64,000 bases of DNA. Origin: Limnohabitans sp. (lineage in GTDB: Bacteria > Pseudomonadota > Gammaproteobacteria > Burkholderiales > Burkholderiaceae_C). Shown here in pieces: positions 1-7,250 of this stretch. A program made the translations under genes and the position numbers. The stretch spans positions 124,001-188,000 of the forward strand of contig NZ_JAOASQ010000023.1 in assembly GCF_030158565.1 (NCBI RefSeq). The letters are read 5' to 3'. The first letter of the stretch is position 1, and every line of letters starts with the position of its first letter. The notes beneath the pieces are model-generated. The model was not told where the DNA came from and did no database searches. It saw nothing but the letters and a program-made list of their open reading frames with translations.

Positions 1-432
1 GATGGGCAAGCGGATCGTGTAACGGCTGAACGTGAGCAAAGAAGTGCGCTCGCCTTTGATCAACTCAACCGGGACAGGTTCAAGCCGCCAAGCGCCATCC
101 TTGGCTACAGGGTAATGCGCAAAAGGTGTTGAGCGGGAGGGGTCGACATAGATGTCCACCATCTCCACGTTCTTGATGTGCCGGAAAATCTCCAGCTGCT
201 TTTGCGCACCGGCATGGTCATCAAAACGAACGGCTGCAGCATTGCTCTCGGCGGCCAGCTCGGCCAAACTTTTGGCGGCCGCTTGCGTGGCTTGCAAGGT
301 TTGGCTGGCCTGCCAAAGCAATGTGACCGCAAAAAACAGCGGCAATACACACCAAATCCCCAGCGCCAAGATGTGGTTGAGCTTCTGCCGCATGGGCAGA
401 CGCAAAAGTCTCTCTCGACGCCAAAAATTCAT
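1..432 (-). CDS. CHASE8-type membrane sensor, N-terminal part (cut by window edge)
   Basis: This gene is not in the ORF track because it runs off the window at base 1. Reading the minus strand from the ATG at 432 gives 144 residues starting MNFWRRERLL, with no stop. A hydrophobic segment at about residues 22-43 is followed by an extracytoplasmic stretch with AAESNAAAVRFDDHAGAQ, the pattern of the CHASE8 domain seen in YfiN-type diguanylate cyclases and some sensor kinases. The output domain (GGDEF or histidine kinase) lies outside the window, so the enzyme class cannot be decided. It follows the YfiR-like gene by 22 bases on the same strand. YfiR is the periplasmic repressor of YfiN in Pseudomonas, which favours a c-di-GMP or phosphorelay output. 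Family call by recall of the motif; identity of the output is open. Confidence 0.72.
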   Translation of the reverse strand, partial: MNFWRRERLLRLPMRQKLNHILALGIWCVLPLFFAVTLLWQASQTLQATQAAAKSLAELAAESNAAAVRFDDHAGAQKQLEIFRHIKNVEMVDIYVDPSRSTPFAHYPVAKDGAWRLEPVPVELIKGERTSLLTFSRYTIRLPI

Positions 433-454
433 GCGTAATACTGTACGAAATTTT

Positions 455-1009
455 TTACCGGATCACGGCCCTGGCCAATTTCAGCATTTGACTGCTGGCT
501 TTGATGTTGGATTTTTGCAAGTTCAGCAAGTTCACGTCGAACTCCACACGGTCATCACTGAAAATCAGTGACAAGTGTGCCCCCAAGTCCATGGCCTGGC
601 GAGCATCACTGACCAATAAAACTTGGGAATTGCCCAGTTGGCGCGCGGCAGCAGACAAAAGACGTGCGTCGCTCTCACCGATAAAAGCCATGGCGCAATC
701 CTTGATCTGGTCCATGGGTACATCCTTGCGAACCAGGATTTCCCGGCCCTGCGCCATGCGGCGGTTCAAACTGAGCATGGCCCCATTGAGGTCATCTTTG
801 CCCATCACACAAAGGCGGATGGCCTTGTCATCGGTGCCCGACATTTCCACAAACTTGGCGAAGTTATACACATACGCTGCCTTGATGCGGTCGGCCGTTT
901 GCATATCAGGTTGAGCGCTCACGGTCAGCGCGAAAGTACCGATCAGGCCGCAAAGACTGCGCGCCAGAAAGCGTACGGCTGTCAACAAGAATTGAAGGTG
1001 CATGTTCAT
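455..1009 (-). CDS. YfiR-like (DUF4154) periplasmic protein
   Basis: About 184 residues, beginning with a hydrophobic export signal (LLTAVRFLARSLCGLIGTFALTVSAQ). The mature part has RIKAAYVYNFAKFVEM, RLCVMGKDDL and IKDCAMAFIG, the usual DUF4154/YfiR landmarks, including two cysteines able to form a disulfide. YfiR proteins sit in the periplasm and hold a membrane CHASE8 sensor inactive. The ORF track starts at a TTG (1024). The ATG at 1009 is preferred because AGGA then lies about 7 bases upstream; ATGs at 1015 and 1003 are alternatives. The gene sits between the TonB-dependent receptor and the CHASE8 sensor, all on one strand with tiny gaps, so the three are almost certainly co-transcribed. 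Role as a signal relay between outer-membrane receptor and inner-membrane sensor is inferred. Confidence 0.82.
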   Translation of the reverse strand: MNMHLQFLLTAVRFLARSLCGLIGTFALTVSAQPDMQTADRIKAAYVYNFAKFVEMSGTDDKAIRLCVMGKDDLNGAMLSLNRRMAQGREILVRKDVPMDQIKDCAMAFIGESDARLLSAAARQLGNSQVLLVSDARQAMDLGAHLSLIFSDDRVEFDVNLLNLQKSNIKASSQMLKLARAVIR

Positions 1010-1020
1010 GGTCATGTCCT

Positions 1021-3228
1021 TCAAAAACGTGTCACAGCTTGAACCAACGCACTGCGCTGCACGTCATAGGTGCGCGTCGTGGGCAAGATGCTCATGAATT
1101 CCGTGTGGCGATCCTTGAGCAAATTGCGCCCCGATATCGACAACTCGGTGTTGCGATTGACTTGCCAGGCCAAGCGCATGTCCAGCCCGGTGTAGGGCGC
1201 AATCCGCACTTGCTCGAGTGAGTTGATCGTGTAGAAAGCCGTTTCCGATTGGTATCGCAATCGAACATCGAGATTCAGGTCATGCGCCAGACTGAAATTG
1301 TTGTTCAGCGAGATTTGGTGTCGAGGTGAGCCATTTTCATGTGCGATCTTCTGGTAATCACCCAAGTCGTCTCCGGTGGTGGTTCCTTTGATCCGCAAAT
1401 GGCTGTAAGCAGATTGCAGCTTCCACCAAGAATAAGGGTGCCACTCCAGAGACACTTCACCGCCCCAAGAACGGACTTTGTCCAAATTGGTGTTGTAGCC
1501 CGACAGGGTGAAGTAACAAGCGCTTGGTCTGGATTGGTCATAGCATGCGATGGCTTGCTGTACATCCAAAGGCGAGATGGGATTGGCCGCCATGCGGCCA
1601 CCGCGCAGGTTGCTGTAATCGGTCAGGAACAGCGATGAATCGATGCTCAAGAAATTGGAAAATTGTTTTCGCCAGCCTGCCTCCAGACTGATGGCCTTTT
1701 CCGCGTGCACTGACGCATTGGCCAGTGGCGAGACCTGCGTCAATGCCGTCAGCATGTTGGCCGGCAAGTTCAGTCCTGTGATCGCATTCAGATTGGCTGC
1801 ATCTTGCGCGCTGATGTCGATCGTCGACATGCTTTCCGTGCGCCTTGGCGAGCGAACTGATCGCGACAAAGCACCCCAATAAGCTTCATTCTGGCTTGGC
1901 GTGTAAAGCACACGTGCATTGGGTTGCACATTGAAGCCGGTCAAGCCGTCTTTCTCGAATTTGGAGCCCAGGATCAACTTGAAGCGTTCAGGCACCAGCG
2001 TGATTTCATCGTGAACGAATGCGCTGTAACTGACCCGCTGGTCTTTGCCATAGCTCAGGTAATAAGGTGATGCCGGCAAGATCAGTTCATCGCGGGTATG
2101 CCGCAAATTCAGGCCCCAGATGAAGTCATGAGACTCATACAGCTTGCGCTGCTGAAAATCAACATCGAAATCGGTTTTGACACCGCCCATGGACATGAGC
2201 GCAGGCACCAGGCCCAGTGGCATGGTCGATGAACTGGCCCCCGACCCCCAGACCCCTTTGTGCATGGTGCTTTCGTGGTCGAGAGAAGCTTGCAGCACAT
2301 TCTCGGCGCCATCGGCGGTCTTCCAGTTGTAGCGGCCTTGCAGTGAGCCGCCCTGGTCATTGGCAGACAGGAGTGCATCCCTGGAGTACGGCGTTGCTGC
2401 ATCACTGAAACCCAATACCGATGGGGTCACCCAGCCTTCTTTGGATCGGTGCTGATACAGCTCAGCTTTGATGCTGAGTTGGCCGCTTTCGACTTGCGGC
2501 TCTAACTTCAGACCCACCCGCTGCTGACTCGACCCGTCTGGAGAGACCAAGCCGGAATTTCGCTCCAGTGCGCCCCCCATCAAGCCGACCTTGCCATAAA
2601 CCTTGTAATGACCACCTTGCTCCAGCACACCGGCATAACGCAAAGAAGTCGATGCCAAGTCACCTGTGCCTAAGGTCGCGCTGAGCAATCCGCCCTGACT
2701 GGACGCAGCCGAGCGCGTGACGATGTTGATCACGCCATTCATGGCATTGGTGCCCCACAGGGCCGCTCCAGGGCCGCGGATGACCTCAATGCGCTCGATG
2801 TCTTCCATGACGATGTCTTGTGTTTCCCACAAGACACCCGAAAACAGTGGCGAATAAACGCTGCGCCCATCGACTTGGACCAGCAACTTGCCCGAGAAAC
2901 GTTCGTTGAATCCCCGTGAACTGACCGCCCAACTGCCGCGACTGATCTGCGCCACATTGAGCCCAGGCACCTGACGCAAGGCCTCGGGAATGGACTGCGC
3001 CCCCGAACGGCGAATTTCCTCCGCCGAAATGACATACGCGGCAGCGGCCATATCGGCCACACGCTGCTCTTTTCTGGACATCGACATCAGGCGGTAATCC
3101 ACCAGCTCTTCAAGCGACATGTCCAGAAACTCGTTGCTCGCCGCCGAGGCAACTGTGGCCTGAACAGCCAACGACAGAAGTGACCATCGCCAGAATGGCG
3201 TGCCACTTTTCCTTTTTTGAATCATCAA
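1021..3228 (-). CDS. TonB-dependent outer-membrane receptor
   Basis: 735 residues with an N-terminal signal peptide (cleavage after SLAVQATVASA). The plug domain spans about residues 50-165 (VISAEEIRRSGAQSIPEALRQVPGLNV, IERIEVIRGPGAALWGTNAMNGVINIVT). A long beta-barrel follows, ending in an aromatic residue (QAVTRF). The gene heads the operon: GGGAG lies just upstream of the start, and the stop is about a dozen bases from the YfiR-like start. Such receptors take up siderophores, vitamins or oligosaccharides using TonB energy. Here the DUF4154 and CHASE8 partners suggest a sensing rather than, or as well as, a transport role. The substrate cannot be read from sequence. No iron-box or riboswitch was recognised in the 186-base AT-rich upstream gap. 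Confidence 0.9.
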   Translation of the reverse strand: MMIQKRKSGTPFWRWSLLSLAVQATVASAASNEFLDMSLEELVDYRLMSMSRKEQRVADMAAAAYVISAEEIRRSGAQSIPEALRQVPGLNVAQISRGSWAVSSRGFNERFSGKLLVQVDGRSVYSPLFSGVLWETQDIVMEDIERIEVIRGPGAALWGTNAMNGVINIVTRSAASSQGGLLSATLGTGDLASTSLRYAGVLEQGGHYKVYGKVGLMGGALERNSGLVSPDGSSQQRVGLKLEPQVESGQLSIKAELYQHRSKEGWVTPSVLGFSDAATPYSRDALLSANDQGGSLQGRYNWKTADGAENVLQASLDHESTMHKGVWGSGASSSTMPLGLVPALMSMGGVKTDFDVDFQQRKLYESHDFIWGLNLRHTRDELILPASPYYLSYGKDQRVSYSAFVHDEITLVPERFKLILGSKFEKDGLTGFNVQPNARVLYTPSQNEAYWGALSRSVRSPRRTESMSTIDISAQDAANLNAITGLNLPANMLTALTQVSPLANASVHAEKAISLEAGWRKQFSNFLSIDSSLFLTDYSNLRGGRMAANPISPLDVQQAIACYDQSRPSACYFTLSGYNTNLDKVRSWGGEVSLEWHPYSWWKLQSAYSHLRIKGTTTGDDLGDYQKIAHENGSPRHQISLNNNFSLAHDLNLDVRLRYQSETAFYTINSLEQVRIAPYTGLDMRLAWQVNRNTELSISGRNLLKDRHTEFMSILPTTRTYDVQRSALVQAVTRF

Positions 3229-3414
3229 CAGCTCCCTGCGGGGTTTTGGGCCTGACCCATATCAATCATTAGATTTTACATTTGTAGATTTTTAAGTGCA
3301 TAAAGGAATCTAAAAACTGATCAATTCAACAAATTTAATTCATCACAACTTTGCAATGTTCAGAGTCATCCGTGGCCGATGCTGCAAGCAGCAAGGACCG
3401 CTACACTGGCCCGC

Positions 3415-3885
3415 ATGGAACTTTGGCTCACTCAACTCCTGCAATGGCTGGCGCTGCCTGAATTCGGTCTGAGCACCGTGTTTGTCGTATCTTTCATCTC
3501 AGCCACGCTGCTGCCGATGGGGTCTGAGCCTGCGGTCTTTGGGCTGATCAAGCTCAACCCCGACTTGTTCTGGTCGGCCATCGCCGTGGCCACTGTCGGT
3601 AACACCTTGGGCGGCATGTTCAGTTGGTGGATGGGCTGGGGCTCGCGCAAGGTGTCCAAACGCTGGAGCAACTCGGCTCAGCATGTCAGGGCGCTGGCGT
3701 GGCTGGAAAAATTGGGGCCCAAGGCCTGCCTGCTGTCTTGGCTGCCCGGGGTGGGCGATCCCTTGTGTGCGGTGGCTGGCTGGCTGCAGATGCCTTTGTG
3801 GCCCTGCACGCTGTACATGGCCATTGGCAAATTCGCGCGTTACTTAACGATGACCGCGGGCCTGCTCTGGGTGTTTCCTGGTTAA
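3415..3885 (+). CDS. YqaA family (DedA-like) inner-membrane protein
   Basis: 156 residues from the ATG at 3415 (MELWLTQLLQWLALPEFG). The ORF track starts 12 codons upstream, but the family normally begins at MEL or similar. Several hydrophobic helices are visible, with the YqaA/SNARE-associated signature GSEPAVFGLIKLNPDLFWSAIAVATVGNTLGGMFSWWMG and the later GDPLCAVAGWLQMP. DedA/YqaA proteins are small polytopic inner-membrane proteins, some of which act as undecaprenyl-phosphate or lipid flippases. The role of the YqaA branch is unclear. The gene is monocistronic, between the divergent TonB receptor and the start of the extradiol-type operon, and has no evident link to either. Confidence 0.82.
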   Translation: MELWLTQLLQWLALPEFGLSTVFVVSFISATLLPMGSEPAVFGLIKLNPDLFWSAIAVATVGNTLGGMFSWWMGWGSRKVSKRWSNSAQHVRALAWLEKLGPKACLLSWLPGVGDPLCAVAGWLQMPLWPCTLYMAIGKFARYLTMTAGLLWVFPG

Positions 3886-3917
3886 AGCCAAAACCCACTT
3901 CATCAGTCGGATTTCTA

Positions 3918-3946
3918 TTGACCCGCATGGCGACAATGCAAATAAT
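3918..3946 (+). promoter_or_regulatory. Sigma70-type promoter of the VOC-Rieske operon
   Basis: TTGACC at 3918-3923 and AATAAT at 3941-3946 are separated by exactly 17 bases. This is a good -35/-10 pair pointing at the VOC gene. The start point would fall at about 3953, inside the perfect palindrome that begins at 3952, a position expected to block initiation when a repressor binds. Predicted by eye only. Confidence 0.6.
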
Positions 3947-3951
3947 GGTCA

Positions 3952-3973
3952 AACGTTTCAATATTGAAACGTT
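3952..3973. promoter_or_regulatory. 22-bp perfect palindrome (operator, box 1)
   Basis: The half-site AACGTTTCAAT is followed directly by its exact reverse complement. The core reads GTTTC-N6-GAAAC. It overlaps the predicted transcription start of the VOC-Rieske operon. The same GTTTC-N6-GAAAC architecture recurs at 3974-3989 and in front of the minus-strand operon at 19883-19898. The likely ligand is the IclR regulator encoded at 14130-14960, by location and dyad type; binding is inferred. Confidence 0.72.
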
Positions 3974-3989
3974 GTTTTACTAAAGAAAC
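3974..3989. promoter_or_regulatory. GTTTT-N6-GAAAC operator (box 2)
   Basis: GTTTTACTAAAGAAAC is a one-mismatch version of the dyad, centred 19 bp from box 1 and ending two bases before the ATG at 3992. Its spacer ACTAAA is identical to that of the box at 19883-19898, and 15 of the 16 bases agree between the two. Being so close to the start codon, it replaces a normal Shine-Dalgarno sequence; none is visible for the VOC gene. Confidence 0.6.
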
Positions 3990-3991
3990 AA

Positions 3992-4957
3992 ATGAGCGTT
4001 CTCGGTATTGACGAAATCACCTTCGGGGCCCAAGACGTTGGCCGTTGCAAGCAATTCTTTCTGGACTGGGGCTTATCCCTGGTCGAAGAAACGCCTGCAC
4101 GCCTTGTCTTTGCTTCACTCAATGGCTGCCGCGTGATCGTGGCGCACTCTGATACACCCGGCCTGCCGCCTGGGGTCGAGGCCGACCCGACCTTGCGCGA
4201 AGTCGTTTGGGGCGTAGCCTCCGAAGAAGACATGGTGCGCTATGCAGCAGCCTTGCAAACACAACCAGGCTTTGTGCAGCAAGACCAGCGCATCGGTTGT
4301 ACGGACCCCAGCGGTTTGGCCGTGCGGCTACAAATCAGTCAGAAAAAGACGCTGGACCTCGATTGCGCTCAACTCAACACCTGGTCAGCCCGCCCCCGCG
4401 TCAACCAGCCCAGCCAAGCCTATGACCGCGCCCAACCCATTGAAGTTGGGCATGTGGTGTTCTTCGTCAAAGAGCTCGAAAAGGTGTCGCAGTTTTACCA
4501 AACCCTCTTGGGCTTTGTCGTGTCAGACAAGTACCCCGATCGCGGTCACTTTCTGCGTTGCGCTGCACGTGGCGGTCACCACGACCTTTTCCTTCTTCAA
4601 CTGCCTGAGGCGCGCAATGGCTTGAACCATGTGGCCTTCACGGTGCGCGATGTGCACGAAGTCTTTGGTGGCGGCTTGCACATGTCGCGCTGTGGCTGGG
4701 ACACCGAACTGGGCCCTGGACGGCACCCGATTTCTTCTGCCATCTTCTGGTACTTCGTGAGCCCCGCTGGAGCCTTGGTCGAGTACTACACCGACGAGGA
4801 CGAGCTGACCGAAGACTGGCAGCCGCGCGAATTCACGCCAGGGCCGACGGTGTTTGCCGAATGGGCCATCAAAGGCGGTATCGATGGACAAACACGACGC
4901 CAAAAAGATGCAGACGCACCCAGTGGACGCTTCATGACCGACAAACCCAAGGCCTGA
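3992..4957 (+). CDS. Two-domain VOC / extradiol ring-cleavage dioxygenase-like protein
   Basis: 321 residues with two vicinal-oxygen-chelate modules. The N-terminal one (about 4-110) begins VLGIDEITFGAQDV and looks degenerate. The C-terminal one (about 147-275) carries GHVVFFVKEL (His154), LNHVAFTVRD (His213) and ALVEYYTDED (Glu264). These fit the 2-His-1-Glu iron or manganese triad of type I extradiol dioxygenases. That would mean cleavage of a catechol-like or other ortho-dihydroxylated ring in the cytoplasm. It leads an operon with a small helical protein, a Rieske oxygenase and its reductase, a natural order for ring hydroxylation then cleavage. The promoter and two operators lie just upstream. 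The substrate is not readable, and a non-dioxygenase VOC role (isomerase, lyase) is possible. Confidence 0.8.
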   Translation: MSVLGIDEITFGAQDVGRCKQFFLDWGLSLVEETPARLVFASLNGCRVIVAHSDTPGLPPGVEADPTLREVVWGVASEEDMVRYAAALQTQPGFVQQDQRIGCTDPSGLAVRLQISQKKTLDLDCAQLNTWSARPRVNQPSQAYDRAQPIEVGHVVFFVKELEKVSQFYQTLLGFVVSDKYPDRGHFLRCAARGGHHDLFLLQLPEARNGLNHVAFTVRDVHEVFGGGLHMSRCGWDTELGPGRHPISSAIFWYFVSPAGALVEYYTDEDELTEDWQPREFTPGPTVFAEWAIKGGIDGQTRRQKDADAPSGRFMTDKPKA

Positions 4958-4996
4958 ACAGCGCCGCCTTCAATTCAGCCAACCGGAGTTTCTTGC

Positions 4997-5230
4997 ATGT
5001 CACACCACCCTGCTGCCCTTTACAACGACACACACCAGGCCCGCTCTAAGGCCCCCACCAGCTATGAGAGCTTGCTGGGCGACGCCATCGAGCGCGCTTT
5101 TGGCAGCGGCATTCATGACCTGGACGCGCTGGTGCAGTACCTGAACACCGCAGGCCCTTCGGGCCCAAACGGCCAAGCCTGGACAGCCGAAACCTATCAG
5201 CAAGAGATGGCCCGCCTGGCCGCCGCCTGA
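4997..5230 (+). CDS. Small recombinase-like helix-turn-helix domain protein
   Basis: 77 residues: a polar N-terminus, then YESLLGDAIERAFGSGIHDLDALVQYLNTAGPSGPNGQAWTAETYQQEMARL. The spacing of helices and the LN..G..GPNG..W pattern resemble the small 'recombinase-like HTH' domain proteins often found beside Rieske oxygenase genes. Those have no established function, and no catalytic residues are seen here. CCGGAG lies about 8 bases upstream of the ATG. It sits 39 bases after the VOC gene and 20 bases before the Rieske gene, so it is an operon member. It could be an accessory or stabilising subunit of the oxygenase, or a regulator. Family name by recall, moderate certainty. Confidence 0.6.
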   Translation: MSHHPAALYNDTHQARSKAPTSYESLLGDAIERAFGSGIHDLDALVQYLNTAGPSGPNGQAWTAETYQQEMARLAAA

Positions 5231-5250
5231 AGCAAAACCGAAGGAAGATC

Positions 5251-6282
5251 ATGAACGCCCAAGTCATCAACGTTCAGCTGGACCCCGTCGACGCCGCGCT
5301 TGAAGTGGGTTTGAAAGACCTGTGGTTTCCGGTGTGCCCCTCCGGCTTTGTCAAAGAAAACCCGATTTCCCTGCGCCGACTGGGCTACAAAATCGTGCTG
5401 TGGCGCGATGCCACAGGTCAAGTCCACGCGCTGGAAGACCATTGCCCGCACCGGGGTGCTCCGCTGTCGCTGGGCGTCATCCTGGGTGACCGCATCGCCT
5501 GTCCGTACCACGGTGTGGAAGTGCGCCACGACGGCACCGTGATGCGCGTGCCCGGCAGCCCGGGTTGCAAGCTCGAAGGCTCACGCCCCACCCGCAGTTT
5601 CCACACCGCAGAATCGAATGGCGCGATCTTCTTGTACAACGCCAGCAACCCGGCACTCGACGAAGCGCCACCGCTGCGCCTGCCCGAACAACTGACCTCG
5701 CCCGAGTGGTCGTCTTTCCTGTGCTACACCGAATGGGGTGGCGACTACCGCTATGTGATCGACAACGTGATGGACCCCATGCACGGGGCCTACCTGCACA
5801 AGCAGTCGCACACCATGGCCGAAGGCGACATGACCGCCGAGTTCCAGATCCGTGAACTCGACAACGGCTTCATCTTCGAAAAGAAGCACCAGCGCGATGT
5901 GAACTTTGACTGGACCGAATGGCTGGACACCGGCATCCACCTGATGCGGCTGGAAATCCCCTACCCCAAGACCGGCGGGCCTGGCGGCAACTTCACCATC
6001 ATCGGCAGCTACACCCCGATCACCAACCGCGTCGCAGGGGTCTTCCACTGGCGCTGCCGCAAGGTGGACGGTTGGCAACGCGACACCTGGCGCTTCCTTT
6101 ACAAAAACCGCCTGGAGCAGCGCCACTGGAACGTGTTGGAGCAAGACCGCGTGGCCGTCGAAAACATGGAGCCCGACGCCAACAAGCGCGAGCACCTCTA
6201 TGCCCACGACATGGGCATCGTGCGACTGCGCCGCCACCTGCGCAAACTGGCCACTGAACAACTGGCCCCAAACGCCGCCTGA
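5251..6282 (+). CDS. Rieske non-heme iron oxygenase, oxygenase component
   Basis: 343 residues. The Rieske [2Fe-2S] site is Cys65-x-His67 (CPHRGA) and Cys84-x2-His87 (CPYHGV). The catalytic mononuclear iron motif is DNVMDPMHGAYLH, with His178 and His183 and the bridging Asp175. The C-terminal part is the usual alpha-subunit catalytic fold. No beta subunit is present, so this is a homo-oligomeric (alpha3, phthalate/vanillate-type) enzyme for ring hydroxylation or O/N-demethylation. It has AAGGAAG as a good ribosome site. The stop is one base from the start of its reductase, so electron supply is co-translated. The substrate is unknown; the upstream extradiol-type VOC protein suggests a dihydroxylated aromatic product. 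Confidence 0.92.
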   Translation: MNAQVINVQLDPVDAALEVGLKDLWFPVCPSGFVKENPISLRRLGYKIVLWRDATGQVHALEDHCPHRGAPLSLGVILGDRIACPYHGVEVRHDGTVMRVPGSPGCKLEGSRPTRSFHTAESNGAIFLYNASNPALDEAPPLRLPEQLTSPEWSSFLCYTEWGGDYRYVIDNVMDPMHGAYLHKQSHTMAEGDMTAEFQIRELDNGFIFEKKHQRDVNFDWTEWLDTGIHLMRLEIPYPKTGGPGGNFTIIGSYTPITNRVAGVFHWRCRKVDGWQRDTWRFLYKNRLEQRHWNVLEQDRVAVENMEPDANKREHLYAHDMGIVRLRRHLRKLATEQLAPNAA

Positions 6283-6283
6283 C

Positions 6284-7240
6284 ATGAGCACCTTGAAGGT
6301 ATGGGTCCACACCCTGCGTCACCAAGCGCAAGACATCATCAGCGTCGAGCTTCGCCCCATGCCGGGTGAAACCTTGCCTGCATTCGAGGCCGGCGCCCAC
6401 ATTGACCTGCATCTGCCCGGCGGCCTGGTGCGCAGCTACTCTTTGGCCAATGACAGCAGCGAACACCACCGGTACCTGCTGGGCGTGCTGAAAGACAAAA
6501 CCAGCCGGGGCGGTTCGCGCGCCGTCCACGAACAATTGCGCGTGGGCATGGCGCTCACCATCGGTGCCCCGCGCAACCATTTCCCTTTGCATGAAGAGGC
6601 CACGCATTCGGTGCTGATCGCAGGCGGCATCGGCATCACCCCCATCCTGAGCATGGCCCGGCGCTTGCAAGCACTGGGTCGTTCTTTTGAGGTGATCTAT
6701 CTGGCGCGTTCGCGCTCAGCGGCCGCTTTCACCGAAGACCTGCATGCGCTGAACTGCGCCATGCACTGGCACTTTGACGACGAAGCCGGGGGACCCGCCG
6801 ACTTGCATGCTTTGCTGCAAGCTCGGGGTGGGCAAAGCGACACCCACTTTTATGCCTGCGGCCCGGCTGTGATGCTGGATGCATTTGAAAAAATCTGTGC
6901 CGAGTTGGGCCACGACCACGCCCACATCGAACGCTTTGCGGCGGTTGAAATCAAAGCCGCCACCGATGCCCGCAGCGTCTTCACCGTGGAGCTGCGCCGA
7001 AGCGGCAAGACCTTTGACGTCACCCCCGACACCACACTGCACCAACAGCTGATCGCCACCAAAGCCAATGTGCCCTTCAGCTGCGAAGAAGGCATTTGCG
7101 GCTCTTGCGAAACGCGGGTGCTCGAAGGCACGCCCGATCACCGTGACATGGTGCTGAGTTCAGCCGAACACGCATCCAACCAAGTCATGATGGTCTGCGT
7201 GTCGGGCTGCAAGAGCGAACGGCTGGTGCTCGACCTCTGA
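6284..7240 (+). CDS. Rieske oxygenase reductase (FNR-like plus C-terminal 2Fe-2S ferredoxin)
   Basis: 318 residues from the ATG at 6284; the longer ORF in the track overlaps the Rieske gene. Domain order: flavin-binding beta-barrel (RSYSLAND at about 47-54), NAD-binding part (LIAGGIGITPILSMARRL), then a plant-type ferredoxin with CEEGICGSC and a fourth cysteine in MVCVSGC. This is the phthalate dioxygenase reductase/VanB class that moves electrons from NAD(P)H to the Rieske centre. The gene starts one base after the oxygenase stop and ends the plus-strand operon 10 bases before the converging FAD monooxygenase. No hairpin terminator was seen between the two convergent ends. Confidence 0.92.
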   Translation: MSTLKVWVHTLRHQAQDIISVELRPMPGETLPAFEAGAHIDLHLPGGLVRSYSLANDSSEHHRYLLGVLKDKTSRGGSRAVHEQLRVGMALTIGAPRNHFPLHEEATHSVLIAGGIGITPILSMARRLQALGRSFEVIYLARSRSAAAFTEDLHALNCAMHWHFDDEAGGPADLHALLQARGGQSDTHFYACGPAVMLDAFEKICAELGHDHAHIERFAAVEIKAATDARSVFTVELRRSGKTFDVTPDTTLHQQLIATKANVPFSCEEGICGSCETRVLEGTPDHRDMVLSSAEHASNQVMMVCVSGCKSERLVLDL

Positions 7241-7250
7241 AGCGCCAGCG

